Shown here: positions 1 to 6,988 of the stretch, one piece after another
How positions within the stretch are numbered: position 1 is the stretch's first letter
Layout: each line of letters starts with the position of its first letter
Origin: Candidatus Cloacimonadota bacterium
Lineage (GTDB): Bacteria > Cloacimonadota > Cloacimonadia > Cloacimonadales > Cloacimonadaceae
Assembly (NCBI GenBank): GCA_028683635.1
Contig: JAQUHL010000028.1
Coordinates: 1-11,328, forward strand
Length of the DNA: 11,328 nt
Direction of reading: 5' to 3'
Made by a program: the position numbers and the translations under genes
Notes under the pieces: model-generated
What the model saw: the letters and a program-made list of their open reading frames with translations, nothing else
Database searches by the model: none
Told to the model about the DNA's origin: nothing

Positions 1-1
1 G

Positions 2-2563
2 CAGGAAAGCCAGTATCAATATCTCTCAAACCCAAGTCCCTCAAACTATGGAAGCTGGCTCTTCGCCCGCAACAATCTTCGCCGTTTTGCCCTGAGGAAT
101 CAGCTTCTGATCGATCGGATCGACGAATATTCCATTAATCTCGAGAGCATGGGAACTCACCAGAAAGCTCTGGAAAATTCCATTGCCTTCTTCAACACTG
201 CCACCATGGAACTCGATGAAATCCTTTCCAACCTGGCGGAAGATGTTCGCCTCGAATATTCCAATAAAGCCCGCGACAATGCCACAGTCCGTAGTAACGA
301 ACAGCAAAACCAGCTTATCTTCATTTTGCTGGCTTTCCTCTTTTCCAATGCCACCCTGTTCTTTATTATGTGGTCCATCTCCCAGCCTATCAATCGCTTG
401 CTTTCGCTCGTAAAGGAAGTGGAAAAAGGTAACTACGAAGCCAGGTTTGAGTATAACAGCAGCAACGAACTCGTCACCTTGGGCTACGCTATCAACTCCA
501 TGCTCAGCACCATAAACCGGGATCGGGAAACCATCCAACGCCACCAAAATGAACTTGAAGACAAGGTGAGGGAGCGTACTGCCGAGCTGGAAAAAGCCAA
601 GGAAGCTGCAGAAGCTGCCAGCCAGGCAAAATCGGATTTCCTTGCCAAGATGTCCCATGAGATTCGCACCCCTATGAACGGCATTATCGGTACCACCGAG
701 ATTCTCCTGGGTTCCGATCTCGATTCGCAGAACAAAGACATCGTCAAGATTATCCAAAACTCTGGTGCTTCCCTTCTGCATATTATCAATGACATTCTCG
801 ATTTTTCCAAGATCGAAGCTGGCAAATATGAACTGGTAGAACGCTCCTTCTCCATGCGTTCCCTTTTGGATTCCGTGGTCCGGCAGTACAGTATCGATGC
901 AGACCAAAAGAATCTGGCGCTCAAATTGCAGATTGCCGAGAGCACGGAAGACCTCTTTTATGGAGATGATTCCAAAATCCGCCAGATCCTCAACAACCTG
1001 ATCAACAATGCCATCAAATTTACCCATCAGGGAGAAGTGATCCTGGGCTATAGCTCGCAAAAGATAGATGCCGGAGTGCATCGTCTCAGCTTCGACATCT
1101 CGGATACCGGCATTGGCATTCCTCCCGCGAGCCTGGACAAGATCTTCGATTCCTTTACCCAGGCGGATAACACCACCACCCGCGAATTTGGCGGTACCGG
1201 TCTGGGAACCACGATATCCAGAAAACTGGTGGAATTGATGGGTGGCAATATCCATGCCACCAGTCCCAACCAGGCAAAAGATCCCGGCGTGGGTGGACCT
1301 GGCTCTGTTTTCCATTTCGAAATTCCGCTCAAAACATGTACGCGATATTGCCTGGAACTAACCCCGGAGAAGAAGGTCTATCTCTGCGATCTCAACTATC
1401 TGGCTCTGGTCAATCCCAGCACCTTGGGAGATAGCCTCGATGAAATCGAGCGCTTGAACCACATCTTCTTCCGAAAATTCTCTCACCCTGAAGAACTGTT
1501 TGCTGCCACGAGCGAACTGGGTATGAGCCAGTCCATTATCCTGATCGAAGGCGCTTTGCTCGAACCCCGGCTAAAAAGTATGCTGAAGGAAATCTATGAA
1601 AAATATGAGCTTTGTTTCATAGCTGTCCTGGATGAAGCTCACCGCAACCTCATCCCCAGTCTTCAGGATTACAGCATACACAACCACATGCTTCTGCCCC
1701 TGAAACAAGCTCTATTCCTGGAAATTCTGGATAAAATGATCCGCCAATGCTTTGAACGCCGGCAAAATAAAAACCTCAGTGAAATCATTTCCCAGGAAGC
1801 AGTAAACAAAGCCATACGCATTCTCCTCGTGGAAGATAACCTCATTAACCAAAAAGTCTGCACCAAAATCTTTGAATCCATGAAACTGAAGATAGACATC
1901 GCAGGTAATGGGGAAGAAGCCTTACAAATCACCGAAAAGAAACAATACGACATCATCTTCATGGACATCCAAATGCCCGTTATGAACGGCCATGATGCCA
2001 CCAAAGAACTCCGCAAACGAGGTTATCAGACCCCGATTATTGCCATGACTGCCAATGCCATGCAAAAAGATAAGGATGAATGCATCCAATCCGGGATGAA
2101 CGATTTTATCCCCAAACCAGTCACATTCAGTAGCATTTCAGAAGCTATTGCCCGTTGGGTCCCGACCACCGTAACCACAACTACCCAAACTCCTGCCAAG
2201 GAAAAGATACCGGAGAAAACCATGGAACATCGCATTATCGACGAAAATGAAGCTATTAACAGGGTCTATGATAAAGACCTGCTCAAAGAACTCCTGGTTG
2301 ATTTCAATAAAATGCGTGAAATTGAAGATGAACCTTTTGAAGAAGCCTTCAGGATAAACGACATTACCGAAATCGAACATCTTTCCCACTCCGTCAAGGG
2401 AGTAGCGGGAAACCTCGCTCTCGAGGGGATTTATCGCACTGCCACTGAATTCAACGATGCAGCAAAACTCGGGAAAAAGGATGAACTTCGCCATCTGTAC
2501 AACAAAATGAAGATGGAAATCCAACGCTTCCGGGAATGGCTGCCAGGCTACCTGGAAAACTAA
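2..2563 (+). CDS. Hybrid sensor histidine kinase with receiver and HPt domains (5' end outside window)
   Basis: Membrane sensor kinase that autophosphorylates and passes phosphate His-Asp-His. The frame is open from base 2, so the start lies upstream; the ATG at 149 is internal and lacks a good ribosome site. Numbering from that ATG: TM segment about 55-77; HAMP about 78-122; a charged coiled coil about 125-160; HisKA with the phosphoacceptor H170 (SHEIRTP); N box 281-291; G1 DTGIGIP; F box FDSFTQAD; G2 GGTGLGTTIS; a divergent receiver-like stretch about 405-535; a canonical receiver with VEDN at 561, phosphoacceptor D606 (MDIQMP), and later MTAN and PKP; then a C-terminal HPt with H747 in HSVKGVAGN. 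The only visible TM is the one before HAMP, so the first TM and part of the periplasmic sensor are missing from view. This is the BarA/EvgS-like unorthodox architecture. The ligand is unknown. Domain calls are very secure; the pathway is not. Confidence 0.94.
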   Translation, partial: QESQYQYLSNPSPSNYGSWLFARNNLRRFALRNQLLIDRIDEYSINLESMGTHQKALENSIAFFNTATMELDEILSNLAEDVRLEYSNKARDNATVRSNEQQNQLIFILLAFLFSNATLFFIMWSISQPINRLLSLVKEVEKGNYEARFEYNSSNELVTLGYAINSMLSTINRDRETIQRHQNELEDKVRERTAELEKAKEAAEAASQAKSDFLAKMSHEIRTPMNGIIGTTEILLGSDLDSQNKDIVKIIQNSGASLLHIINDILDFSKIEAGKYELVERSFSMRSLLDSVVRQYSIDADQKNLALKLQIAESTEDLFYGDDSKIRQILNNLINNAIKFTHQGEVILGYSSQKIDAGVHRLSFDISDTGIGIPPASLDKIFDSFTQADNTTTREFGGTGLGTTISRKLVELMGGNIHATSPNQAKDPGVGGPGSVFHFEIPLKTCTRYCLELTPEKKVYLCDLNYLALVNPSTLGDSLDEIERLNHIFFRKFSHPEELFAATSELGMSQSIILIEGALLEPRLKSMLKEIYEKYELCFIAVLDEAHRNLIPSLQDYSIHNHMLLPLKQALFLEILDKMIRQCFERRQNKNLSEIISQEAVNKAIRILLVEDNLINQKVCTKIFESMKLKIDIAGNGEEALQITEKKQYDIIFMDIQMPVMNGHDATKELRKRGYQTPIIAMTANAMQKDKDECIQSGMNDFIPKPVTFSSISEAIARWVPTTVTTTTQTPAKEKIPEKTMEHRIIDENEAINRVYDKDLLKELLVDFNKMREIEDEPFEEAFRINDITEIEHLSHSVKGVAGNLALEGIYRTATEFNDAAKLGKKDELRHLYNKMKMEIQRFREWLPGYLEN

Positions 2564-2672
2564 ACTCCATCCCTCATAATAAATTACCGCACTGCTTCCA
2601 ATAGCATTGATTTTGTTGTATATTATTCTTTAGGACCCTTGCACATCCCGATTTATCGAAATACAGACTTCC

Positions 2673-2698
2673 AAATATGCTGGTTTTGAGGCATATTT
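2673..2698 (+). terminator. Weak hairpin downstream of the sensor kinase
   Basis: AAATATGC (2673-2680) pairs perfectly with GCATATTT (2691-2698) around a 10-nt loop. It lies 109 nt after the kinase stop and just before the tandem repeat array. The stem is AU-rich and no real U tract follows, so it is at best a poor intrinsic terminator. Confidence 0.22.
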
Positions 2699-2699
2699 T

Positions 2700-3036
2700 G
2701 CCCAATAGGGGTGGGGACGTCCTCGTCGCCACAAAGGATATATGCGTTCCGAACAGGCAACTCCGTCACCTCTGTCGACCGGAGCTCGACAGCCCAAATA
2801 GGGGTGGTGACGTCCTCGTCACCACAAAGGCTATATGCTTTTTGAACAAGCAAACCGTTGCCTCTGTCGACCGGAGCTCGACAGCCCAAATAGGGGTGGT
2901 GACGTCCTCGTCACCACAAAGGCTATATGCTTTTTGAACAGGTAATGCTTTCTGAACAGGCAAACCGTTGCTTCTGTCGACCGGGAGGTCGACAGCCCAA
3001 ATTGGGGTGGTGAAGTCCTCGTCACCACAAAGGGCT
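2700..3036. repeat. Tandem array of about 92-bp structured units (3 full copies plus 1 partial)
   Basis: Units begin at GCCCAA: copy 1 2700-2791 (92 bp), copy 2 2792-2883 (92 bp), copy 3 2884-2994 (111 bp), partial copy 4 2995-3036. Each unit has a first hairpin: in copies 2 and 3 it is GTGGTGACG, loop TCCT, CGTCACCAC (copy 2: 2804-2825). Copies 1 and 4 each carry one mismatch in this stem. The full units end with a second hairpin, TGTCGA...TCGACA. In copy 3 this stem lengthens to TGTCGACC, loop GGGA, GGTCGACA. Copy 3 also holds an internal 18-bp duplication (2927-2944 and 2945-2962, two differences), which with one extra loop base accounts for its extra 19 bp. Short reading frames across the array in several frames follow from the repeat and are not genes. 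The array looks like a non-coding intergenic repeat element; function unknown. Confidence 0.9.
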
Positions 3037-3039
3037 AAT

Positions 3040-3135
3040 TTTTTCTACTTCCGTTTACAGGGGCTCTGGCTTCGCCTCGCACCCTGCCTGTGATCTGTTT
3101 GCCGCTGGGCTTTCACCTGTCATGCCCCTTCGAAG
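3040..3135. other. GC-rich non-coding stretch with small hairpins
   Basis: No gene is evident between the tandem array and the palindrome. A T run at 3039-3044 is followed by nested pairing: ACAGG (3057-3061) with CCTGT (3087-3091), or CAGGG (3058-3062) with CCCTG (3082-3086), enclosing GGC-TTC-GCC. GTCATGCCCC at 3119-3128 is an imperfect inverted match to GGGGATGAC at 3231-3239, so the stretch partly continues the palindrome outward. Confidence 0.35.
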
Positions 3136-3218
3136 GCGTTAATCACTTCTTAATCTACCCTTAATCAAGCGTTAATTATTAACGCTTGATTAAGGGTAGA
3201 TTAAGAAGTGATTAACGC
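3136..3218. repeat. 83-bp perfect palindrome with 11-bp-phased TTAAT boxes
   Basis: The left arm 3136-3176 (41 bp) is the exact reverse complement of the right arm 3178-3218, with the single base T3177 between them. Within the left arm TTAATC starts at 3139, 3150 and 3161, and TTAATT at 3172. The step is exactly 11 bp, and GATTAA is mirrored in the right arm. The outer flanks continue as an imperfect inverted repeat (3119-3128 against 3231-3239). As RNA this would be a very long hairpin; as DNA it could extrude a cruciform or offer helically phased binding sites. A fold-back assembly or amplification artefact is also possible. Confidence 0.97.
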
Positions 3219-3553
3219 TGTGGAACGAGTGGGGATGACGTTTTCGGCGTTTTTAAAGAGTGGAGACAGAGTCCATTGGGCATAATCGACCTTAAAGGAC
3301 ATAGGAGGGACGTAGTAACCTCGCTGCTGCCGGCATTTCTCACAACCAGGAAATCCATGAAAATCAGGCACCCAGATCTTGCCCTCGATGGTTGAAGGCT
3401 TGACAGCTTTGATGCTTTCAGCACCCTGGTTCCCAAGAAGATACTAATAGGGAAGGCTCATGGCTCAGTGTCGCTACAAACCCGATCATAAGGCAAATCA
3501 TATTTGGGAGCCTCATTTTCACAGTCAAGCAGGCTGCTACAGTAAACATGGTG
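3201..3553 (-). pseudogene. Possible decayed gene remnant, unknown family
   Basis: On the minus strand an 80-codon open stretch (3443 down to a TAA at 3201-3203) reads like genuine protein, with WVPDFHGFPGCEKC, GYYVPPMSFKVDYAQW and a late NVIPTRST. It has no suitable start and is preceded by a TAG at 3444-3446. Just upstream, in a different frame, another protein-like stretch (about 3553-3461, containing CSSLLDCENEAPKYDLPYDR) ends at a TGA at 3458-3460. Together they suggest the frameshifted tail of a lost cysteine-containing protein. The final codons and stop fall inside the right arm of the palindrome. I recognise no family. The call rests on residue and codon character only and could be chance. 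Confidence 0.25.
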
Positions 3554-3608
3554 CTGCACAAAGGATAATGGTGTGCAAAAATGGACAAAAATATCAGGGA
3601 GTACATAT

Positions 3609-4529
3609 ATGAAGCAGATGGTGCTATCCATAATGCTGATCTGGCTTGTTTCCTGTCTGAGCAGTCTCGAAATCTGCGATCCACAGGGGAACATCCGGAT
3701 CTATAACCAGAAAGAGCTGGAAGCGCTTCCCCAAGAGGCTTTCATTACCAACGTCCAGCGCGGGACAAGCCAGGTTACAAATCATTGGAAAGGGATAAAG
3801 CTGCTGCCGTGGCTGAATGAATTGGACTTAATTGGCTGGCACAGCATTACCTTTGTTAGCATTGACGGCTATGAAATTTCCATGCACCGGGCAGAACTGG
3901 AATCTATGCCGGTTTGGCTTGCTTTTTCTCAAAACGATCTGATCTTTGCCCTGGATGAGCTGAGATTGGTCTTTCCTGAGCTCAGAGATCGCTTTTGGGT
4001 GCGGGCCCTGGCCAAAATTCAGCTTGTGGGTTATGAACCAGCTCCGGCACCGCATCAGATCAGAATTGTCAAATCCCTGGCGGCGTATCTTGAGGAGAAG
4101 ATATTGCCAGATGCCAATGGTTCGATAAATTGTCTCAAGCTCATGAACCAGGAATTCCATAGCAGTGAGGGCAGCCTGATAATCCTGGATAAGAAACTGA
4201 GAAAGTTACGCCTGGAATATGACAAAACCCTGAAGAATGCCAGCCTGGTCGTGAACTCAGAAGCTTTGGCAGAGCTTGAGCTCCCGGATCTTTCATCGTC
4301 TTTGCTTCCCAGGGAGATTGTTTATCTGCAGGCTGGTCCCTATGCCCTGCTGCAGGCGGATCAGTATCCCAGATTGCTGGAACTGGGTGAAGCGCTGGGT
4401 TGGGAAAGCTTTGGTACTCCGAACAATTCTCTGGCAACTTTCAAGAAGCTTCCGCCGGAAATCCTGGAGCCTGATTTCGCAAATATCGGATCCTTATTCC
4501 CTGATGATCTGTGGCTGATATTGGAATAG
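3609..4529 (+). CDS. Putative lipoprotein with sulfite-oxidase-type (molybdopterin) fold lacking the cofactor cysteine
   Basis: 306 aa from the ATG at 3609, chosen because AGGGAG (3596-3601) lies 7 nt upstream and the protein then starts with a short hydrophobic segment ending in a lipobox, LVSC (C16). A GTG at 3573 in the same frame would bury the signal peptide. Residues about 30-140 resemble the oxidoreductase molybdopterin-binding domain: ELEALPQ; W60-KGIKLLPWLNELDL; ITFVSIDGYEISMHRAEL (80-97); and LRLVFPELRDRFWVRALAKIQLV (118-140), which corresponds to the usual LRLVVPG...WVK..RIE ending. The cysteine expected between the first two blocks to bind molybdopterin is absent, so catalysis by the normal mechanism is unlikely. 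The C-terminal half (about 150-306) is not recognised. A lipid-anchored envelope protein is inferred. The gene stands alone on this strand, with spacers on both sides. The fold call is moderate; the function is unknown. Confidence 0.8.
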   Translation: MKQMVLSIMLIWLVSCLSSLEICDPQGNIRIYNQKELEALPQEAFITNVQRGTSQVTNHWKGIKLLPWLNELDLIGWHSITFVSIDGYEISMHRAELESMPVWLAFSQNDLIFALDELRLVFPELRDRFWVRALAKIQLVGYEPAPAPHQIRIVKSLAAYLEEKILPDANGSINCLKLMNQEFHSSEGSLIILDKKLRKLRLEYDKTLKNASLVVNSEALAELELPDLSSSLLPREIVYLQAGPYALLQADQYPRLLELGEALGWESFGTPNNSLATFKKLPPEILEPDFANIGSLFPDDLWLILE

Positions 4530-4605
4530 TCAAAGGGCTGGATGTGGCTCTCTCAGGCACTGTAATGCAGTAAAAGAAGATTCAATATTTCAAAGTTATA
4601 GTTTC

Positions 4606-4636
4606 TTGTTGACGGAAAACCGCTTATATTATTCTT
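4606..4636 (+). promoter_or_regulatory. Candidate promoter for the cold-shock gene
   Basis: TTGTTGACG (4606-4614) is followed by the AT-rich block TATATTATTCTT (4625-4636), ending 28 nt before the csp start. Read as sigma-70, TTGACG with TATTCT gives a short 15-bp spacer. Read as an FCB-type promoter, TTG with TATTCTTG (4630-4637) resembles TTTG...TAnnTTTG with one mismatch. The same 12-mer occurs at 2619-2630. A suggestion only. Confidence 0.3.
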
Positions 4637-4664
4637 GGCTTAGAATAAAAACTGTGAGGTACTT

Positions 4665-4877
4665 ATGAAAGGAAAAGTTAAGTGGTTTAACAAGAATAAA
4701 GGTTATGGATTTATCATCACGGATGACAGCACTGAGTACTTCGTGCACTGGAAATCCATCGTAACCAATTCTCCCAGAGAGCTTAAAGTCCTGGAACAAG
4801 ATGAACTGGTAACTTTCGACCTGATGGAAACCGACAAGGGGATTCAGGCAATTAACATCATCCGTGTCAATCAGTAA
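4665..4877 (+). CDS. CspA-family cold-shock protein
   Basis: 70-aa single cold-shock domain, a small OB-fold protein that binds single-stranded nucleic acid and acts as an RNA chaperone. Seen in the sequence: KVKWFN (4-9), RNP1 KGYGFI (12-17), and RNP2 YFVHW (25-29), where W29 replaces the more usual F or T. Length is normal for the family. TGAGG (4655-4659) lies 5 nt before the ATG. A strong intrinsic terminator follows, so it is probably a mostly monocistronic transcript with a 5' leader of unknown length. Expression could be constitutive rather than cold-induced; csp paralogues vary. Confidence 0.95.
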   Translation: MKGKVKWFNKNKGYGFIITDDSTEYFVHWKSIVTNSPRELKVLEQDELVTFDLMETDKGIQAINIIRVNQ

Positions 4878-4900
4878 ACACAAGGCACACAATTCCTTTT

Positions 4901-4937
4901 GGGCAGAAGCCATGAGGCTCTGCCCTTCTTTTCTTCT
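4901..4937 (+). terminator. Rho-independent terminator after the cold-shock gene
   Basis: GGGCAGA (4901-4907) pairs with TCTGCCC (4919-4925), and GCC (4909-4911) with GGC (4916-4918), leaving one bulged A and an ATGA loop. The pyrimidine tract TTCTTTTCTTCT (4926-4937) follows. It begins 24 nt past the csp stop and ends 11 nt before the ygiQ GTG, so ygiQ is likely read by leakage through it or from a promoter within csp. Confidence 0.8.
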
Positions 4938-4948
4938 GGGAACATAAG

Positions 4949-6721
4949 GTGAACCAGGCCACACGGCAATCTGAAGCAAAACACTTCCTCCCCATGACTA
5001 AAGCCGGGCTTGACAGCTTGAAGTGGGAGAGGCCAGACATCGTCCTGATCAGTGGAGATGCCTATATAGACCATCCCAGCTTTGGAACTGCTCTGATCGG
5101 CAGAGTCCTGGAAGCAGCGGGTTTTAGAGTGGGCATCATTGCGCAGCCGGATTGGAAGGATCCCGGATCCGTGCTGGCTTTGGGGATACCGCGGTTGTTT
5201 TTTGGAGTATCGGCCGGAAACATGGATTCCATGGTCAACCACTACACCGCCCAGAAGAAACTTCGCCACGATGATGCCTATTCCCCTGAAGGAAAAAGCG
5301 GGTTAAGACCGGATAGAGCCACTCTGATCTATTGTAACCTGATCCGTCAGGCAGGCAAAAATATCCCGATAGTCATCGGCGGCATCGAGGCATCCCTGCG
5401 CAGGATAGCGCATTATGATTTCTGGAGCGATAAGATCAGGAACAGCATTCTTCCGGATGCGAAGGCGGATATTCTGGTATATGGCATGGCGGAAAAAGCA
5501 ATTGTCCAGATCGCCAGGGATCTGGATTCCGGGCTTATCATTCAAGAGCTTAGCGATATCCCCGGAACAGTCTGTATGGTTAAGGAACCCTCCACCCCCG
5601 ATCCCCTGTTCCTTCCGGATAGCAATGCCTGTAAGGACAAGGCTACATTTCTTAAGATGACCAGGCTCTTTATCTCCAATCACCAAAACCGGGTACTGTA
5701 TCAGAACTGTGGAGGACGTTTGATCCGCCACAATCCTCCTCAGGCAGCACTCAGCAGCGAAGAGCTCGATGCCATCTACGCTCTGCCCTTTGTGCGCAAA
5801 CCCCATCCTCTTTATCAAGGGAAAAACATCCCTGCCTTCGTGCAGATCAGGGAATCCATTACATCCCACCGGGGATGTTTTGGAGGCTGTAATTTCTGTG
5901 CTATTGGAGTGCATCAGGGGCGCAGAATCCAGTCCCGCAGCGAGAGTTCAATCCTCAGTGAGATCTCGCAGCTCGCTAAAATGAAAGATTTCAATGGCAT
6001 TATCAGCGATGTGGGTGGCCCCACTGCCAATATGTATCTTTCCGAGTGTGCCCTGGGCTTCCCGGAAAGCTGCAAAAGGCTTTCCTGCCTCTTCCCAGGA
6101 ATCTGTTCCAACCTCAGATCCGGACAGAAACAACAACTAAAGCTGCTATCCCGGGCCCAATCTCTTCCCGGAGTGAAGAGAATCTTTGTTTCTTCAGGCA
6201 TTCGGCACGATCTTGCCCTAAGCGATGATAGCTATATCGAAACTCTTGCTTCGGAATATGTCAGCGGCAGACTCAAGCTGGCACCCGAGCATTTTCAAAA
6301 CAAAGTTCTCAAGCTGATGGGCAAACCGGAGATTGAGCTCTACAATAGTTTCTGCGATCGCTTCTATGCTGTCTGTAAGGCCAAAAGCCTCAAGCGGGAG
6401 ATCATCCCCTATATCATCATCGGACATCCTGGCACCAGTCTACAGGATGCAATCAGCCTGGGGCTGGAGCTCAAAAGGAAGAATATCCGCCTCACTCAGG
6501 TGCAGGAATTCACCCCCACACCCATGACAATCAGCACTTGCATGTACTATACGGGCTTGGATTTCGAGAGCGGAAAACCGATTGAAATCCCCAAAGGACG
6601 CCAGATAAGATTGCAGAAAGCCTTTGTCTTCTGGTACGATCCGGAGTATAAAAAGTATATTCTGGAAGCTCTGATCTCGATCAATCGCAAGGATATCATC
6701 AAAGAATTCTTCCCCATTTAA
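4949..6721 (+). CDS. ygiQ: YgiQ family radical SAM protein
   Basis: 590 aa. Radical SAM enzyme of the YgiQ (UPF0313) family, substrate unknown. The CxxxCxxC cluster site is C310, C314, C317 (RGCFGGCNFC). Strong family blocks: FLPM (13-16), SGDAYIDHPSFG, GFRVGIIAQPDW, FFGVSAGNMDSMVNHYT, RPDRATLIY, GGIEASLRR and AHYDFWSDKIR in the N-terminal half; then RIQSRSESSI, DVGGPTANMY, LKLAPEH, IPYIIIGHPGT and TPMTISTCMYYTG. E. coli YgiQ is longer; this one lacks the basic C-terminal tail and part of the central insertion. Start: GTG 4949 was chosen over ATG 4994 because E. coli YgiQ also has residues before FLPM; the AGG just before it overlaps the start, so the ribosome site is poor. Soluble, presumably with a 4Fe-4S cluster and SAM. 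Confidence 0.95.
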   Translation: MNQATRQSEAKHFLPMTKAGLDSLKWERPDIVLISGDAYIDHPSFGTALIGRVLEAAGFRVGIIAQPDWKDPGSVLALGIPRLFFGVSAGNMDSMVNHYTAQKKLRHDDAYSPEGKSGLRPDRATLIYCNLIRQAGKNIPIVIGGIEASLRRIAHYDFWSDKIRNSILPDAKADILVYGMAEKAIVQIARDLDSGLIIQELSDIPGTVCMVKEPSTPDPLFLPDSNACKDKATFLKMTRLFISNHQNRVLYQNCGGRLIRHNPPQAALSSEELDAIYALPFVRKPHPLYQGKNIPAFVQIRESITSHRGCFGGCNFCAIGVHQGRRIQSRSESSILSEISQLAKMKDFNGIISDVGGPTANMYLSECALGFPESCKRLSCLFPGICSNLRSGQKQQLKLLSRAQSLPGVKRIFVSSGIRHDLALSDDSYIETLASEYVSGRLKLAPEHFQNKVLKLMGKPEIELYNSFCDRFYAVCKAKSLKREIIPYIIIGHPGTSLQDAISLGLELKRKNIRLTQVQEFTPTPMTISTCMYYTGLDFESGKPIEIPKGRQIRLQKAFVFWYDPEYKKYILEALISINRKDIIKEFFPI

Positions 6722-6753
6722 GTACTCTATCCATAGTCTGCACCTGGAGCTTA

Positions 6754-6777
6754 GGTATGTGGATTAAGCCCCATACC
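6754..6777. other. Intergenic hairpin downstream of ygiQ
   Basis: GGTATG (6754-6759) pairs with CATACC (6772-6777), with further GG/CC pairing inside after one mismatch. No U tract follows. The right side, AAGCCCCATAC, is identical to 9409-9419 in the dispersed element before add, and a TGTCATT lies just downstream in both places. It may be a decayed copy of that repeat rather than a terminator. Confidence 0.35.
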
Positions 6778-6946
6778 CAGACAAAGATATGTCATTTCAA
6801 CCTGGAAACTGATTTGCACAGAAGACCCAGCCTTGAGCCCTGAATCAATCAGCCTTGTCGTAAATAGTACAACAATAAAGCCCTGTTTGTTGATAATAAT
6901 TCTTGACAGATGCAGGCCATACAGCAAGCTGCATCCACCTTGGCTG

Positions 6947-6980
6947 TAACAGCTTTTGTATTGTAACTAACAGGTTTTGT
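6947..6980. promoter_or_regulatory. 13-bp direct repeat spaced 21 bp, possible operator
   Basis: TAACAGCTTTTGT (6947-6959) and TAACAGGTTTTGT (6968-6980) differ at one base and start 21 bp apart, about two helical turns. The second abuts the GAGG ribosome site (6981-6984) of the leader ORF that precedes the sigma-54 activator gene. Such spacing suits a dimer or side-by-side binding, perhaps autoregulation. No protein is identified. Confidence 0.35.
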
Positions 6981-6988
6981 GAGGTATT

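Noticed and set aside
41..1315. Long minus-strand reading frame (424 codons) opposite the sensor kinase
   Set aside because: The plus strand encodes unmistakable HisKA and HATPase motifs here; the antisense frame is a codon-bias shadow with no recognisable domain.
2653..3028. Several small reading frames on both strands across the tandem array
   Set aside because: They repeat with the 92-bp units, shift frame between copies, and overlap the hairpins; they are a by-product of the repeat.
2700..3036. CRISPR array
   Set aside because: Units are about 92 bp and similar along their whole length, with no unique spacers of constant size and no cas genes nearby.
3170..3184. Exact match to the eukaryotic HNF-1 consensus GTTAATNATTAAC at the palindrome centre
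   Set aside because: This is a bacterial context, and the match follows automatically from the palindrome built of TTAAT boxes.
3573..3608. GTG start 12 codons upstream for the lipoprotein
   Set aside because: It has no ribosome site and would place polar residues before the signal peptide; ATG 3609 has a good AGGGAG and gives a proper lipobox leader.
6940..6957. Sigma-54 promoter (TTGGCTGT...GCTTTT) before the activator
   Set aside because: The GG to GC spacing is 8 nt rather than 10, so it does not fit the -24/-12 rule.
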